NCBI RefSeq assembly: GCF_004322775.1
Contig: NZ_CP036403.1
Location: 558,001-622,000, forward strand
Origin: Ornithinimicrobium sufpigmenti
GTDB taxonomy: Bacteria > Actinomycetota > Actinomycetes > Actinomycetales > Dermatophilaceae
DNA length: 64,000 bases
Direction of reading: 5' to 3'
The notes below the pieces were generated by a model. That model saw only the letters and a list, made by a program, of their open reading frames with translations. It had not been told where the DNA came from and searched no databases. The position numbers and the translations under genes are program-made. Below, piece by piece: positions 33,993 through 42,820 of this stretch (the first letter of the stretch is position 1; each line of letters begins with the position of its first letter).

Positions 33993-34478
33993 ATGCGGCA
34001 GTCCCGCGAGGAGGAGTTCGCGACGTTCTTCGACGTCGCCTCCCCCCGGTTGCTCTCGGCCGCATGGCTGCTGACCGGCGAGCAGCACGCCGCCGAGGAC
34101 CTGGCCCAGGAGGCGCTGGCCCGCACCTACGCCCGGTGGGGCACCGTCCGCACCGGGAACCCGATGGCCTTCGCCCGCCGGGTCCTGGCCAACCTGCACA
34201 CCGACCGGTGGCGCAGGCACCGCCGCGAGGTACTGACCGAGGAGACACCCGAGGTGGGTCGAGCTCACGACCCTCGGACCGTCGACCTCGTCCGAGCCCT
34301 GCGGACGCTGAGCCCGCGCGAGCGGGAGTGCGTGGTGCTGCGGCACTACCTCGACCTGTCCGAGAAGCAGACCGCCGAGACGCTCGGGATCAGCGTGGGC
34401 AGCGTCAAGAGCTACACCATGCACGGGCTGCGCGGGCTGCGCGCCCAGCTGAGCGAAGATGAGGCGAGCCATGTCTGA
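33993..34478 (+). CDS. SigE-family RNA polymerase sigma factor
   Basis: 161 residues with GAGGAGG upstream. Region 2 (EEFATFFDVASPRLLSAAWLLTGEQHAAEDLAQEALARTYARW) and region 4 (LSPRERECVVLRHYLDLSEKQTAETLGISVGSVKSYTMHGLRGL) are complete, giving the compact sigma-70 group 4 (ECF) layout of the actinobacterial SigE subfamily. The next gene overlaps by 8 nt and encodes a large membrane protein, the position of an anti-sigma factor. Signal unknown. Confidence 0.9.
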   Translation: MRQSREEEFATFFDVASPRLLSAAWLLTGEQHAAEDLAQEALARTYARWGTVRTGNPMAFARRVLANLHTDRWRRHRREVLTEETPEVGRAHDPRTVDLVRALRTLSPRERECVVLRHYLDLSEKQTAETLGISVGSVKSYTMHGLRGLRAQLSEDEASHV

Positions 34479-36732
34479 GGCCGACCGAGACGTGCTGGCC
34501 CTGCTCGACCGGGCCGCCGCCGACAGCCCGCCCCTGCACCTCGACCGCGACTCGGTGGTCGGCCGCGGACGGCAGATGGCCCGGCGTCGCCGCGCTGCGG
34601 GGGCCGGTATGGCGATCGGTGGGCTCACGCTCGCCGGTGCCGTGTGGCTGGGGCTGGGTGAGGGCTCGGTCCTCGGGTCCCCCGAGGTCTCGCCGGCGTC
34701 GGTGACCTGGGAGGTGCGCGAGCCGACCGTGCTGACCGTCCTGGACGGGGTGACGCGCGGTGGGAACGTCTCGCCGCTCATCGTCACGAAGAGGCCGGAC
34801 GGTTCGGCGTCCGCGACGTTCACGGTCGAGGGTGTCGAGGAGACGGTCGAGGGGACGACCATGGCCGGTGGGGCGGACGTCTTCGTCGGCGAGCGGGCGA
34901 CCGTGGTGGTGTGGGACGCCCCCGCGGAGGCGTACTTCGGCGCCGACTTCCTGCCCGCGCCGCAAGGCTGGGAGGTCGGCGCGTCGATGGGTGACGACGA
35001 CATCTTCTACCTGACGACGACGGATCGTGGCTACGTGCCGGAGCACCTCGTGCTCCACGACTCCGCCCGCAACGTGTGGACGGCGGACGGCCTGGTCGCG
35101 GAGACGGGGGAGGTGACGGACGGCCGGCACAGCATGAGCGTGTTCTCCCTTCCCGAGATCAGAGCCGCCGGCTGGGTCGACGAGTCCGGGATCGAGCCCA
35201 TGGCACCGGACTCGCCCGTGTCCAGCGGTGGCACGGAACCCTGGTGGCGCGGCGGCGAGGACTACGAGTTCTTCCTCGTGCGGGCGGTCGACGAGGCACG
35301 CTTCGTCCGTCTGGTCTGGAACGACCACGAGGGCAGTGTGGTCCGGCACGGGGAGCCGGTGCCGGCGACCGTCGCCGGTGGTGCCGCGTTCGCGGTCTTC
35401 TCCTTCACGCGGGACGAGGTGCCGGTGGACCGGGACGACTACGCCTCCTCCTACCAGTGGTCGACGGACGGCCAGACCTGGCATGACCGGGTCTTCCAGG
35501 ACGCCTCGGTCGAGGGCCTCCCGACCTCGGTGGACCGCGTCGAGCTCTCGCTCGGGCCGGACGGCGAACCGGTCGCCACGAAGGAGGGTGTCAAGCTGCC
35601 GCTCAGCGCCGAGCAGCCTCGTGGGGAGGCGTGGTCGTGGGACGACGCTGACGAGTCGGTGGTGCTGGTCGCAGGCACCGTCGACGAGGCCTGGGTCCCG
35701 GTCCTCAGCACGGGAGGCGGGTTGGGGCCGGCGGAACCGTTCCTGGCGGGCAGCACCTCGGTCCGGGTCGGCGACCGGGAGATGACGGCGAGCAGGCTGC
35801 CGGAGGGCACGGCATACCTGGGCAGTGTGCAGCGGGAGGTCGGGTCGAGCGCAGAGGAGTGGACGCTGCTGGGTGGGGATTCCGTCCCGGCCTACCCGCT
35901 CGGCCCCGAGGTCGTCGCCGCGGTCGACGAGGCGCAGGGGCTGTGGTTCGCGAGGCGAGCCGGTGAGGGCGGGGAGTCCGGCCCGTGGGGCCTGCTGGTG
36001 GGCGAGGTCGACGGCGAGGGGCTGGTGCTCGGCATGGACGGCACGCGCCACCGGGTTGCGGTGCTCAGCGTGACCTCGGACGCCGCAGTGGAGGCGCTGC
36101 CGGTCCTGACCGAGGGTTCGGTCGTCCTGCGTGGCGTGAGCCGGAGCACGGGTGGGGTGACGGTCCGTGCCACCGAGGTCCAGTGCCTCAAGATGGACGA
36201 GAGGTGCGTCGAGGGTCTGGACACCGACGGGGACGGAGCGGTGGATCTCCCGGTGCGCCACGACTCGGTGTTCGCCTGGGCCCTGGACGAGCAGCCGGAG
36301 GACGGCACACCGGTCTACGGACCCGGTGAGACGGTGACCATCCACGGACGCGACTTCATCGTGCGAGACACCACGTCCGGCTGGCCGGCGCTGCGCCTGC
36401 ACGGCTCTGGTGGCGGCGTCAGCACGGTGGACGGTGACGGGCAGCGCACCCGCGTCGACGCCCGCCCGCCGGAGCCTTCCGTCTATGCCATCCCCGGGGC
36501 GTGGCCCTGGAGCGAGGAGGGTCTGGCGGTGTCGGTCCCGGGTCTGGTTCTCGCCGACGACCTGCAGCCTGTCGTCGAGGTCGACGGCACCTGGGTCAAG
36601 CCCGCCCAGGTCCTGGTCGCGCAAGGGCGTAGCGGGCAGGTCACCCTGCTCGTCATGGAGCCCGGCACGGACGGGGCGACCGCACGCGTCGGGGTCCGGA
36701 CCGACGACGGCACCGTGGCCGAGCTTCCCTGA
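34471..36732 (+). CDS. Large single-pass membrane protein, probable anti-sigma or sensor partner
   Basis: 753 residues; ATG overlaps the sigma gene by 8 nt. The first ~55 residues are cytoplasmic (MSEADRDVLALLDRAAADSPPLHLDRDSVVGRGRQMARRRR). This LLDRAAADSPPLHLD segment is common at the start of proteins paired with SigE-type factors. One membrane helix follows (AAGAGMAIGGLTLAGAVWLGLG). The remaining ~680 residues are acidic, beta-rich and presumably outside the cell, far larger than usual for such partners. A DTDGDGAVD motif near residue 584 resembles a calcium loop. No known domain recognised. Role as anti-sigma is inferred from position. Confidence 0.65.
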   Translation: MSEADRDVLALLDRAAADSPPLHLDRDSVVGRGRQMARRRRAAGAGMAIGGLTLAGAVWLGLGEGSVLGSPEVSPASVTWEVREPTVLTVLDGVTRGGNVSPLIVTKRPDGSASATFTVEGVEETVEGTTMAGGADVFVGERATVVVWDAPAEAYFGADFLPAPQGWEVGASMGDDDIFYLTTTDRGYVPEHLVLHDSARNVWTADGLVAETGEVTDGRHSMSVFSLPEIRAAGWVDESGIEPMAPDSPVSSGGTEPWWRGGEDYEFFLVRAVDEARFVRLVWNDHEGSVVRHGEPVPATVAGGAAFAVFSFTRDEVPVDRDDYASSYQWSTDGQTWHDRVFQDASVEGLPTSVDRVELSLGPDGEPVATKEGVKLPLSAEQPRGEAWSWDDADESVVLVAGTVDEAWVPVLSTGGGLGPAEPFLAGSTSVRVGDREMTASRLPEGTAYLGSVQREVGSSAEEWTLLGGDSVPAYPLGPEVVAAVDEAQGLWFARRAGEGGESGPWGLLVGEVDGEGLVLGMDGTRHRVAVLSVTSDAAVEALPVLTEGSVVLRGVSRSTGGVTVRATEVQCLKMDERCVEGLDTDGDGAVDLPVRHDSVFAWALDEQPEDGTPVYGPGETVTIHGRDFIVRDTTSGWPALRLHGSGGGVSTVDGDGQRTRVDARPPEPSVYAIPGAWPWSEEGLAVSVPGLVLADDLQPVVEVDGTWVKPAQVLVAQGRSGQVTLLVMEPGTDGATARVGVRTDDGTVAELP

Positions 36733-36858
36733 GCTCGGCAGGGCCGCGCGGCCACCGCACGACCGTCGTCCCCGGCGTGCCGGTTCGACACTGACCGGTC
36801 GCCGCCGAAGCACTACCTTCGGCGGGACGGCAAGGAAGAGCGAGCAAGGAGTGACTGC

Positions 36859-37728
36859 ATGGGCGACGACGGCTTCGCCATCCGAGCGCACGAGCTCAGC
36901 TCGTCCCTGATCGAGCTGCGCCACCGGCTCGTCGACGAGTTCGGCGCCGACCGGGTGTGGATCCTCTCCGACGACTTCCGGGAGCGACGGGTCTGGCCGA
37001 AGGGCTGGCAGGTGGTCAGCATCGACCCGGACGTGCTCGACGGCATCGGGCTGCGGCACCGGGGGGTCGAACGGCCGGGGTGGCGGCTCGGTGACTACGG
37101 CCTCTATCTCTGGGCCCTGCAGGAGCCGGACCTGCGTCACTACTGGGTGACCGAGCCGGACGTGCACTTCGCCCTGCCCTCGATCCGGGACTGGGTCGAG
37201 GCGCTCAGCGCCCACGAGGAGGACCTGCTCGTCCCCCGCTTCGGTCCTGCCCCCGAGGGCTGGCTCTGGCGTCCCGCGCTCGCGGAGCTGACGGGCGGCC
37301 CGGTCTACCGGTGCCTGTTCCCCCTGTCGCGCTCCACCGAGGCGGCCGTCGACGCGGCATACCAGCTGCGGCTGCGCATCGGCGAGGCGGAGCCGCCCGT
37401 GGATCCCTACCCCAACGACGAGTCCGTCGTGGCCACCGCGGCCGCCCAGGCCGGCCTGCGGGTGGCGCCGCTGGAGGACCTGTGCCCAGGGCAGTTCGAC
37501 TACTTCGCGGCGACGGTCAAGGTCTGGCGGGAGAGCCTGCTGCGCCGCCACCCGGACCGTGAGCTCGTGGTGCACTCCGCGCTCTCCTACGAGCAGTGGG
37601 CGCGCTGGTTCACCCATTTCCTGGGCAACCACGGACCGGCCGAGCGGCACGACCGGATGCGCCAGGTCGCCGCCCGGATGGCTCCGGAGGACCTGCCGGT
37701 CCTGCACCGCCTCGCTGCGCGCGGCTGA
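36859..37728 (+). CDS. Unrecognised protein, possibly GT-A glycosyltransferase-like
   Basis: 289 residues; AAGGAG 7 nt before the ATG. The N-terminal part DRVWILSDDFRERRVWPKGWQVVSID and the middle WRLGDYGLYLWALQEPDLRHYWVTEPDVHFAL resemble the beta-strand plus acidic EPDV/DxD arrangement of some GT-A glycosyltransferases, with a nucleotide-sugar and metal site. A Trp-rich C-terminal half follows (KVWRESLLRRHPDRELVVHSALSYEQWARWF). No signal or membrane segment. I do not recognise a named family; the assignment is a guess from motif shape. It lies just upstream of metG with its own ribosome site. Confidence 0.4.
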   Translation: MGDDGFAIRAHELSSSLIELRHRLVDEFGADRVWILSDDFRERRVWPKGWQVVSIDPDVLDGIGLRHRGVERPGWRLGDYGLYLWALQEPDLRHYWVTEPDVHFALPSIRDWVEALSAHEEDLLVPRFGPAPEGWLWRPALAELTGGPVYRCLFPLSRSTEAAVDAAYQLRLRIGEAEPPVDPYPNDESVVATAAAQAGLRVAPLEDLCPGQFDYFAATVKVWRESLLRRHPDRELVVHSALSYEQWARWFTHFLGNHGPAERHDRMRQVAARMAPEDLPVLHRLAARG

Positions 37729-37746
37729 GCGTCGCCCCCGGCCACC

Positions 37747-37752
37747 TAGGAT
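37747..37752 (+). promoter_or_regulatory. TAGGAT -10 box for metG
   Basis: TAGGAT ends 8 nt before the ATG at 37761. Confidence 0.5.
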
Positions 37753-37760
37753 GGTGACCC

Positions 37761-39578
37761 ATGAGCCATGTCCTGTCTGCCGTCGCCTGGCCCTACGCCA
37801 ACGGACCCCGTCACATCGGCCACGTCGCCGGCTTCGGCGTCCCCTCCGACGTCTTCAGCAGGTACATGCGGATGGCCGGCCACCAGGTGCTCATGGTCTC
37901 CGGCTCCGACGAGCACGGCACGCCGATCCTGGTGCAGGCGGACAAGGCCGGGATGAGCCCGCAGGAGTTCATCGACGTCAACCACCGCCTCATCGCCGAG
38001 GACCTGGTCGCGCTGGGAGTCTCCTACGACCTCTACACCCGCACGACCACCGCCAACCACCACCGCGTCGTGCAGCAGATGTTCCTGGCCTGCCACGCCA
38101 ACGGCTACATGATCGAGCAGACCCAGCAGGTGGCGATCAGCCCGTCCACCGGGCGCACCCTGCCCGACCGCTACATCGAGGGCACCTGCCCGATCTGCGG
38201 GTATGCCGAGGCACGGGGTGACCAGTGCGACGACTGCGGCAACCAGCTGGACCCGATCGACCTGGTGAACCCCCGCTCCAAGATCAACGGCGAGACCCCG
38301 CAGTTCACGGACACCCAGCACTTCTTCCTCGACCTGCCCTCGCTCGCCGAGGCCCTCGGGGCATGGCTCGACGGGCGCGAGGCCAGCGGCCTGTGGCGGC
38401 CCAACGTGATCAAGTTCTCCCAGAACATCCTGGAGGAGATCCGTCCCCGGGCGATGACCCGGGACATCGACTGGGGCATCACCGTCCCGCTGCCGGGCTG
38501 GGAGGAGGACGGCTCGAAGAAGCTCTACGTGTGGTTCGACGCCGTCATCGGCTACCTCTCGGCGTCGGTGGAGTGGGCGCGCCGCGTCGGTGACCCAGAG
38601 CGCTGGCGCGAGTGGTGGAACCAGCCCGAGGCCCTGGCCTACTACTTCATGGGCAAGGACAACATCACCTTCCACTCCCAGATCTGGCCGGCCGAGATGC
38701 TCGCGCACAACGGCCGGGGCAGCAAGGGTGGCGAGGTCGGTCCCTACGGCGAGCTCAACCTGCCGACCGAGGTGGTCTCCAGCGAGTTCCTCACCATGGA
38801 GGGCCGCGCGTTCTCCACCTCGCGCTCGATCGTCATCTACGTCCGCGACGTCCTGGAGCGCTACCAGCCCGACGCCTTGCGCTACTTCCTCTCGGCCGCC
38901 GCGCCGGAGACGGCGGACTCCGACTTCTCCTGGCCCGAGTTCGTCAAGCGCACCAACACCGAGCTGGTCGCCGGCTGGGGCAACCTGGTCAACCGCACCG
39001 CCGCGATGATCGCCAAGAACTTCGGGGAGATCCCGGCTGCCGGGCAGCTCGAGGACATCGACCGCGCCCTGCTCGACCAGATCGCCGAGGGCTTCGGCAC
39101 CGTCGGACGGCTCATCGCCACCCACAAGCAGAAGGCCGGCCTGGCCGAGGGGATGCGCCTGGTCGGCGAGGCCAACGCCTACGTCTCCGCCACCGAGCCG
39201 TTCAAGCTCAAGGGCGACCACCAGCGCGACCGGCTGGCCACCGTGCTGCACGTGCTCGCTCAGGCGGTCGTGGACCTCAACACGATCCTCTCGCCCTACC
39301 TGCCGCACAGCTCCACCGCGGTGCACCAGGCCCTGGGCGGGGAGGGTGTCTTCCAGCCGATGCCGGTCCTGCGGGAGGTCGACGACCTCGACGACCCGTC
39401 AGGACCGGGCTATCCCGTCATCACCGGCGAGTACTCGGCCGCCCCCCGTTGGGAGCGCCGGCCGGTCACCGTGGGGGCCCCCGTGGTCAAGCCGTCACCG
39501 ATCTTCGCCAAGCTGGACACCTCGGTGGTCGAGGAGGAGCGGGCGCGGCTCGGGCTGGTCGACGAGGCAGGGGTATGA
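37761..39578 (+). CDS. metG: Methionine--tRNA ligase
   Basis: 605 residues. Class I synthetase with the HIGH motif in PRHIGHVAG (H18-H21), the DEHGTP stretch, a zinc-knuckle insertion with CPIC and CDDC pairs near residues 143-162, and the [16 protein letters not shown] active-site region. The KMSKS loop is changed: it reads AFSTS (residues 350-354) in [19 protein letters not shown]. Actinobacterial enzymes commonly have KFS(T/S)S, so the first lysine is replaced by Ala. No C-terminal EMAP-like dimer domain is seen. tatD overlaps by 4 nt. Confidence 0.96.
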   Translation: MSHVLSAVAWPYANGPRHIGHVAGFGVPSDVFSRYMRMAGHQVLMVSGSDEHGTPILVQADKAGMSPQEFIDVNHRLIAEDLVALGVSYDLYTRTTTANHHRVVQQMFLACHANGYMIEQTQQVAISPSTGRTLPDRYIEGTCPICGYAEARGDQCDDCGNQLDPIDLVNPRSKINGETPQFTDTQHFFLDLPSLAEALGAWLDGREASGLWRPNVIKFSQNILEEIRPRAMTRDIDWGITVPLPGWEEDGSKKLYVWFDAVIGYLSASVEWARRVGDPERWREWWNQPEALAYYFMGKDNITFHSQIWPAEMLAHNGRGSKGGEVGPYGELNLPTEVVSSEFLTMEGRAFSTSRSIVIYVRDVLERYQPDALRYFLSAAAPETADSDFSWPEFVKRTNTELVAGWGNLVNRTAAMIAKNFGEIPAAGQLEDIDRALLDQIAEGFGTVGRLIATHKQKAGLAEGMRLVGEANAYVSATEPFKLKGDHQRDRLATVLHVLAQAVVDLNTILSPYLPHSSTAVHQALGGEGVFQPMPVLREVDDLDDPSGPGYPVITGEYSAAPRWERRPVTVGAPVVKPSPIFAKLDTSVVEEERARLGLVDEAGV

Positions 39579-40423
39579 CGTCCGGCCACCGGCTGGCCGA
39601 GCGTCCCCCGGCGCCGGACCCCTTGCCGCTCGCCGTGGTGGACAACCACTGCCACCTGGACATCCGACGGGACGACGCCCCGGTCGTGGACCTGACCCAG
39701 GTGGTGGCGGAGGCGGCTGCCGTCGGGGTGGACCGGCTGGTCCAGATCGGCTGCGACCTGGGCTCGGCCCGGTGGACGGTCTCGGTCCTCGACGACCACC
39801 CGGCGCTGCTCGGCGGCGTCGCGATCCACCCCAACGAGGCGCCCGGCCACCAGGCCGCCGGTGACCTGGACGAGGCGATCGACGAGATCGCCGCCCTGGC
39901 CCGCCACCCCCGGGTGCGGGTGATCGGCGAGACCGGGTTGGACTACTACCGCACGGGCCCGGAGGGCGTCGACGCCCAGCACTACTCCTTCCGGCGGCAC
40001 ATCGCGCTGGCCAAGGAGCTCGGCCTGGCCCTGCAGGTCCACGACCGGGATGCGCACGAGGACATCCTGCGGATCCTCGCCGAGGAGGGGGCGCCGGAGC
40101 GGACGGTGCTGCACTGCTTCTCCGGGGACATGGAGATGGCCAGGGAGTGCGTCCGCCGCGGCTACTACCTGTCCTTCGCCGGCACGGTCACCTTCAGGTC
40201 GGCCAAGGGTCTTCGCGACGCGCTGGCGGTCACGCCCCTGGAGCACCTGCTCGTGGAGACCGACGCGCCCTACCTGACCCCCACCCCGCACCGGGGCCGG
40301 GTCAACGCCCCCTACCTCGTCCCGCTGACGGTCCGGGCCATGGCCGAGACGCTGAACGTCAGCGTCCCCGAGCTCTGCCAGGCGCTGTCCGCCAACAGCG
40401 AGGCGGTCTACGGCTCCTGGTGA
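39575..40423 (+). CDS. tatD: TatD family hydrolase
   Basis: 282 residues; ATG overlapping the metG stop. Metal-dependent TIM-barrel nuclease. Ligands are visible as NHCHLDI near the N-terminus, [10 protein letters not shown] in the middle, [17 protein letters not shown] and the final [17 protein letters not shown]. Family members act as 3'-5' exonucleases or D-aminoacyl-tRNA deacylases. It sits in the usual metG-tatD order; the rsmA-ispE genes that normally follow are 4 kb further on. Confidence 0.93.
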   Translation: MTSGHRLAERPPAPDPLPLAVVDNHCHLDIRRDDAPVVDLTQVVAEAAAVGVDRLVQIGCDLGSARWTVSVLDDHPALLGGVAIHPNEAPGHQAAGDLDEAIDEIAALARHPRVRVIGETGLDYYRTGPEGVDAQHYSFRRHIALAKELGLALQVHDRDAHEDILRILAEEGAPERTVLHCFSGDMEMARECVRRGYYLSFAGTVTFRSAKGLRDALAVTPLEHLLVETDAPYLTPTPHRGRVNAPYLVPLTVRAMAETLNVSVPELCQALSANSEAVYGSW

Positions 40424-40526
40424 CCGGGCGCACCGTTCTCCCCGACCGGGCGCACGCTTCTCCCGACCGGGCGCACGCTTCTCCCGACCGGGCGCACCGT
40501 TCTCCCCGACCGGGCGCACCGTTTCC
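40422..40526. repeat. Tandem repeat array A (five 21-22-bp units) at the tatD stop codon
   Basis: Units start at 40422, 40444, 40465, 40486 and 40508, each opening GACCGGGCGCAC; the first begins inside the tatD stop codon. On the minus strand the core reads GTGCGCCCGGTCGGG. The last unit (40506-40526) matches the reverse complement of 41696-41716 at 18 of 21 positions, on the other side of the AbiEi-like gene. Confidence 0.9.
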
Positions 40527-40558
40527 ACAAGTCCTCTAAGGCAGCACCGTTGTCCACA
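40522..40558. other. Two DnaA-box-like sequences
   Basis: TTTCCACA (40522-40529) and TTGTCCACA (40550-40558) lie between array A and the AbiEi-like gene. The second fits the DnaA box consensus TT(A/G)TCCACA. Two boxes alone do not make an origin. Confidence 0.35.
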
Positions 40559-40609
40559 CCTTCACCCCGGCCCCTTCTTCTTCGCTGCTGAGCGGGAGAC
40601 GGTCGATGA

Positions 40610-41698
40610 GTGAGACACCGCACACTCCCTGACCTCTTCCGAACGTCCGAGGCCATGAGCCTGGGATGGACATGGCGCGAGCTTGACGGCGCCGTCGCCT
40701 CGGGCGAGGTGATCCGCCTGTGTCACGGTTGGTATGCCGTGGTCCGCCCACCTGATCCCATGCTTCAGCTGGAGCACTGGGAACAGTGCCGTGAGGACCA
40801 CCTGAACGCCCTCGCCCTGGCCTTGCGCCGCTACCCAGGGCACGCAGGCAGCCATACCAGTGCCGCTGTCGTTCACGACATGTTGGTCTCGCTGGCTCCG
40901 CAGATGTCGGTAGATCTCACCTCGATCGAACGCTTCCCCTGCTCACGAAGGCAGGATGGTGTGCAGTTCCACCACAGCGACTCCATGGAGAACGAGGCGG
41001 GAACCGTGAACGGTCTGCTGGTGACGGACCCGGTCAGGACGGTGGCCGACTACCTCAGGGTGCGGAGCCTGCCCACAGGTCTCGCCCTGCTGGATGACGC
41101 CCTGCGCCGCAAGATCGTCTCGTTGCCGGATCTGCGCCTTACCTTGGAGAAGCAGAAGAGATGGCCGGGTCGGCCCAAGGCGCTCGCCGCGCTGCAGCTG
41201 GCCGATCCGATGCGCGAGAGCTGGGGCGAGTCGTACTCCTTCGGCAGGCTGCACCTGCTCGGCGTCCCCATGCCGCTGCACCAGGTGGACATCCTCGACC
41301 TCGACGGGCGGTGGGTGGCCAGGGTCGACGGCCTGTGGCCGCACGTCGGTGTGGTCGGCGAGGCGGACGGCTTCTCGAAGTACTTCCTCAGCAGCAACGG
41401 CGACTCCCGCGCGCCGGAGCAGGTCGTGCGCGAGAATTTGGAGGCAGAGGTCGTCCGGCAGCGCGGCATCGAGGCGCTCGGCCTCGAAGTGGTGCGGTGG
41501 TCACCCAGCGAAGTTCGGGATGAAGGCTGGGCCGTCGCCGGTCGCGTCAACGCGGCGTTCGCCGCCGCGCGTCCACAGGAGGTCGGAGCGTATGCGGTGT
41601 GGCGAGGCGAGCAGCGTCGGTTGCCCTTCGAGGTGCGGACGCCGTCCATCGACGCCGAGCGTCTGCGCTACCGGAGAGCACGGCGTCGCACTGGATGA
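40610..41698 (+). CDS. AbiEi-like orphan protein (wHTH plus C-terminal nuclease-like domain)
   Basis: 362 residues; GTG start. The N-terminus (LPDLFRTSEAMSLGWTWRELDGAVASGEVIRLCHGWYAV) is the winged-helix AbiEi-type antitoxin domain common in actinobacterial orphan proteins. The centre (VNGLLVTDPVRTVADYLR) and C-terminus (VDILDLDGRWVARVDGLWPHVGVVGEADGFSKY..., ENLEAEVVRQRGIEALGLEVVRWSPSEV) follow the same protein family, the last part resembling a DUF559/Vsr-like fold. No AbiEii toxin gene is present. Third positions are less G/C-biased than in neighbours, and tandem repeat arrays in opposite orientation lie on both sides, so transfer as a cassette is plausible. Confidence 0.75.
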   Translation: MRHRTLPDLFRTSEAMSLGWTWRELDGAVASGEVIRLCHGWYAVVRPPDPMLQLEHWEQCREDHLNALALALRRYPGHAGSHTSAAVVHDMLVSLAPQMSVDLTSIERFPCSRRQDGVQFHHSDSMENEAGTVNGLLVTDPVRTVADYLRVRSLPTGLALLDDALRRKIVSLPDLRLTLEKQKRWPGRPKALAALQLADPMRESWGESYSFGRLHLLGVPMPLHQVDILDLDGRWVARVDGLWPHVGVVGEADGFSKYFLSSNGDSRAPEQVVRENLEAEVVRQRGIEALGLEVVRWSPSEVRDEGWAVAGRVNAAFAAARPQEVGAYAVWRGEQRRLPFEVRTPSIDAERLRYRRARRRTG

Positions 41699-41700
41699 AA

Positions 41701-41766
41701 ACCGTGCGCTCGGTCGGTGAGGATCGTGCGCTTGGTCGGTGAGGATCGTGCGCTTGGTCGGTCAGC
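41701..41766. repeat. Tandem repeat array B (three 22-bp units) between two stop codons
   Basis: Three 22-bp units with core GTGCGCTYGGTCGG at 41701-41722, 41723-41744 and 41745-41766. The array starts 3 nt after the AbiEi-like stop and ends within the stop of the convergent SDR gene, filling the whole gap. Confidence 0.9.
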
Positions 41767-42742
41767 GGGTGGCGCTGGGGCCGCGTGCGTTGTTGCGCTG
41801 GGCAGCGCGGCTGCCGAGGGTGGTGAGCACGTCGACCACCCTCGAGTCCAGCCGCCGCTGGGCAGCTCGCCCCTCGATCGTCTCGCCCGGGCCGGAGGCG
41901 GAGGGCAGCAGGCGGGTCGTCAGCCCCATCATCCGCGTCGTCACCCCCGGCAACAGCCCCCGGAACCGGGTGGCCACCCTCGTGAGCGGGGTGAGCTCGC
42001 AGCGCGTCTCCCCGGCCAGCACCGCCTCCACGATGGTGCGGGCGGCCCGGTCCGCAGACATCGTCAGCAGCGGCAGGGAGGCCGCCGGGCCGAACCACGC
42101 ATACTCCTTGTGCGCCTGGCCGGTGAAGTGGGCACGCTCGTGGGAGCCGGTGCGCATCAGCCCGGGCACCACCGTCGTGGCCGTCACCCCGGTCCCGGAC
42201 AGCTCGGCGGAGAGGCCCTCGCTGAAGGCGACGGCCCCGGACTTGGCGACGGCGTAGGGCCACAGGTGCGGGGGCGTGACCTCCCCGCCGATCGAGGTGA
42301 TAGTGCCGATCCGGCCGTGACCGCGCTCGCGCATCCGCCGCACGACCGGCAGGGTCACGTTGATCGGGCCGTGCAGCATGATCCCGAGCGAGGCGTCGAA
42401 GTGCTCGAAGGTCATCGTCTCCGCCGGCCCGACCTGGATGATGCCCGCCACCGTGATCAGCACCTCGATGGGACCGACCGTCGACTCCACCTCGTGGACG
42501 AGGTCCTGGACCGCGGCCCGGTCGCTGACGTCGCAGGCGCGCACGTCGACCTGGCCCCCGGGCTGCCGCGCGAGGAGCTGGTCGCGAGCCACCTCCAGGT
42601 CGGGCGGGGTGCGGGAGCAGATGACCACCCGGTGGTCCCGCTCCAGCAGCTCGCGGGCGATGAGCAGGCCCAGGCCGCGGGAGGCGCCCATGACCAGGGC
42701 CACGGGCCGGGGGACGGTGGGTGGGTCGGTGGGCGTCGGCAT
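41762..42742 (-). CDS. Short-chain dehydrogenase/reductase
   Basis: 326 residues. NAD(P)-binding GASRGLGLLIARELLERDHRVVICSR at ~18-45, acid-alcohol NAG-like TVAGIIQ, catalytic Ser in TSIGG and the Tyr-Lys pair in YAVAKS. The C-terminal ~80 residues extend beyond the classical ~250-residue core and carry a basic helix (TRFRGLLPGVTTRMMGLTTRLLP) that may touch membranes. A TACCGT box lies 6 nt before the ATG. Substrate unknown. It is divergent from a zinc alcohol dehydrogenase gene; the two share a 78-nt intergenic region. Confidence 0.9.
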   Translation of the reverse strand: MPTPTDPPTVPRPVALVMGASRGLGLLIARELLERDHRVVICSRTPPDLEVARDQLLARQPGGQVDVRACDVSDRAAVQDLVHEVESTVGPIEVLITVAGIIQVGPAETMTFEHFDASLGIMLHGPINVTLPVVRRMRERGHGRIGTITSIGGEVTPPHLWPYAVAKSGAVAFSEGLSAELSGTGVTATTVVPGLMRTGSHERAHFTGQAHKEYAWFGPAASLPLLTMSADRAARTIVEAVLAGETRCELTPLTRVATRFRGLLPGVTTRMMGLTTRLLPSASGPGETIEGRAAQRRLDSRVVDVLTTLGSRAAQRNNARGPSATR

Positions 42743-42748
42743 ACCGCA

Positions 42749-42754
42749 ACGGTA
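42749..42754 (-). promoter_or_regulatory. TACCGT -10 box for the SDR gene
   Basis: Minus-strand TACCGT, 6 nt before the ATG at 42742; mirrored by the same box for the divergent dehydrogenase gene. Confidence 0.45.
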
Positions 42755-42808
42755 GGACCGCCCGGGGGGCCGTGCCTCTTGAGAGTGCGTCCCCCTGGGG
42801 GCGGCCCC

Positions 42809-42814
42809 TACCGT
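42809..42814 (+). promoter_or_regulatory. TACCGT -10 box for the zinc alcohol dehydrogenase gene
   Basis: TACCGT ends 6 nt before the ATG at 42821. Confidence 0.45.
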
Positions 42815-42820
42815 CGAGGC

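Noticed and set aside
40550..40558. Replication origin near the DnaA-like boxes
   Set aside because: Only two boxes and no dnaA, dnaN or gyrase genes nearby; surroundings are ordinary housekeeping genes.
40610..41698. Complete AbiE toxin-antitoxin system
   Set aside because: No AbiEii nucleotidyltransferase gene lies next to the AbiEi-like gene; the neighbours are tatD and an SDR gene.
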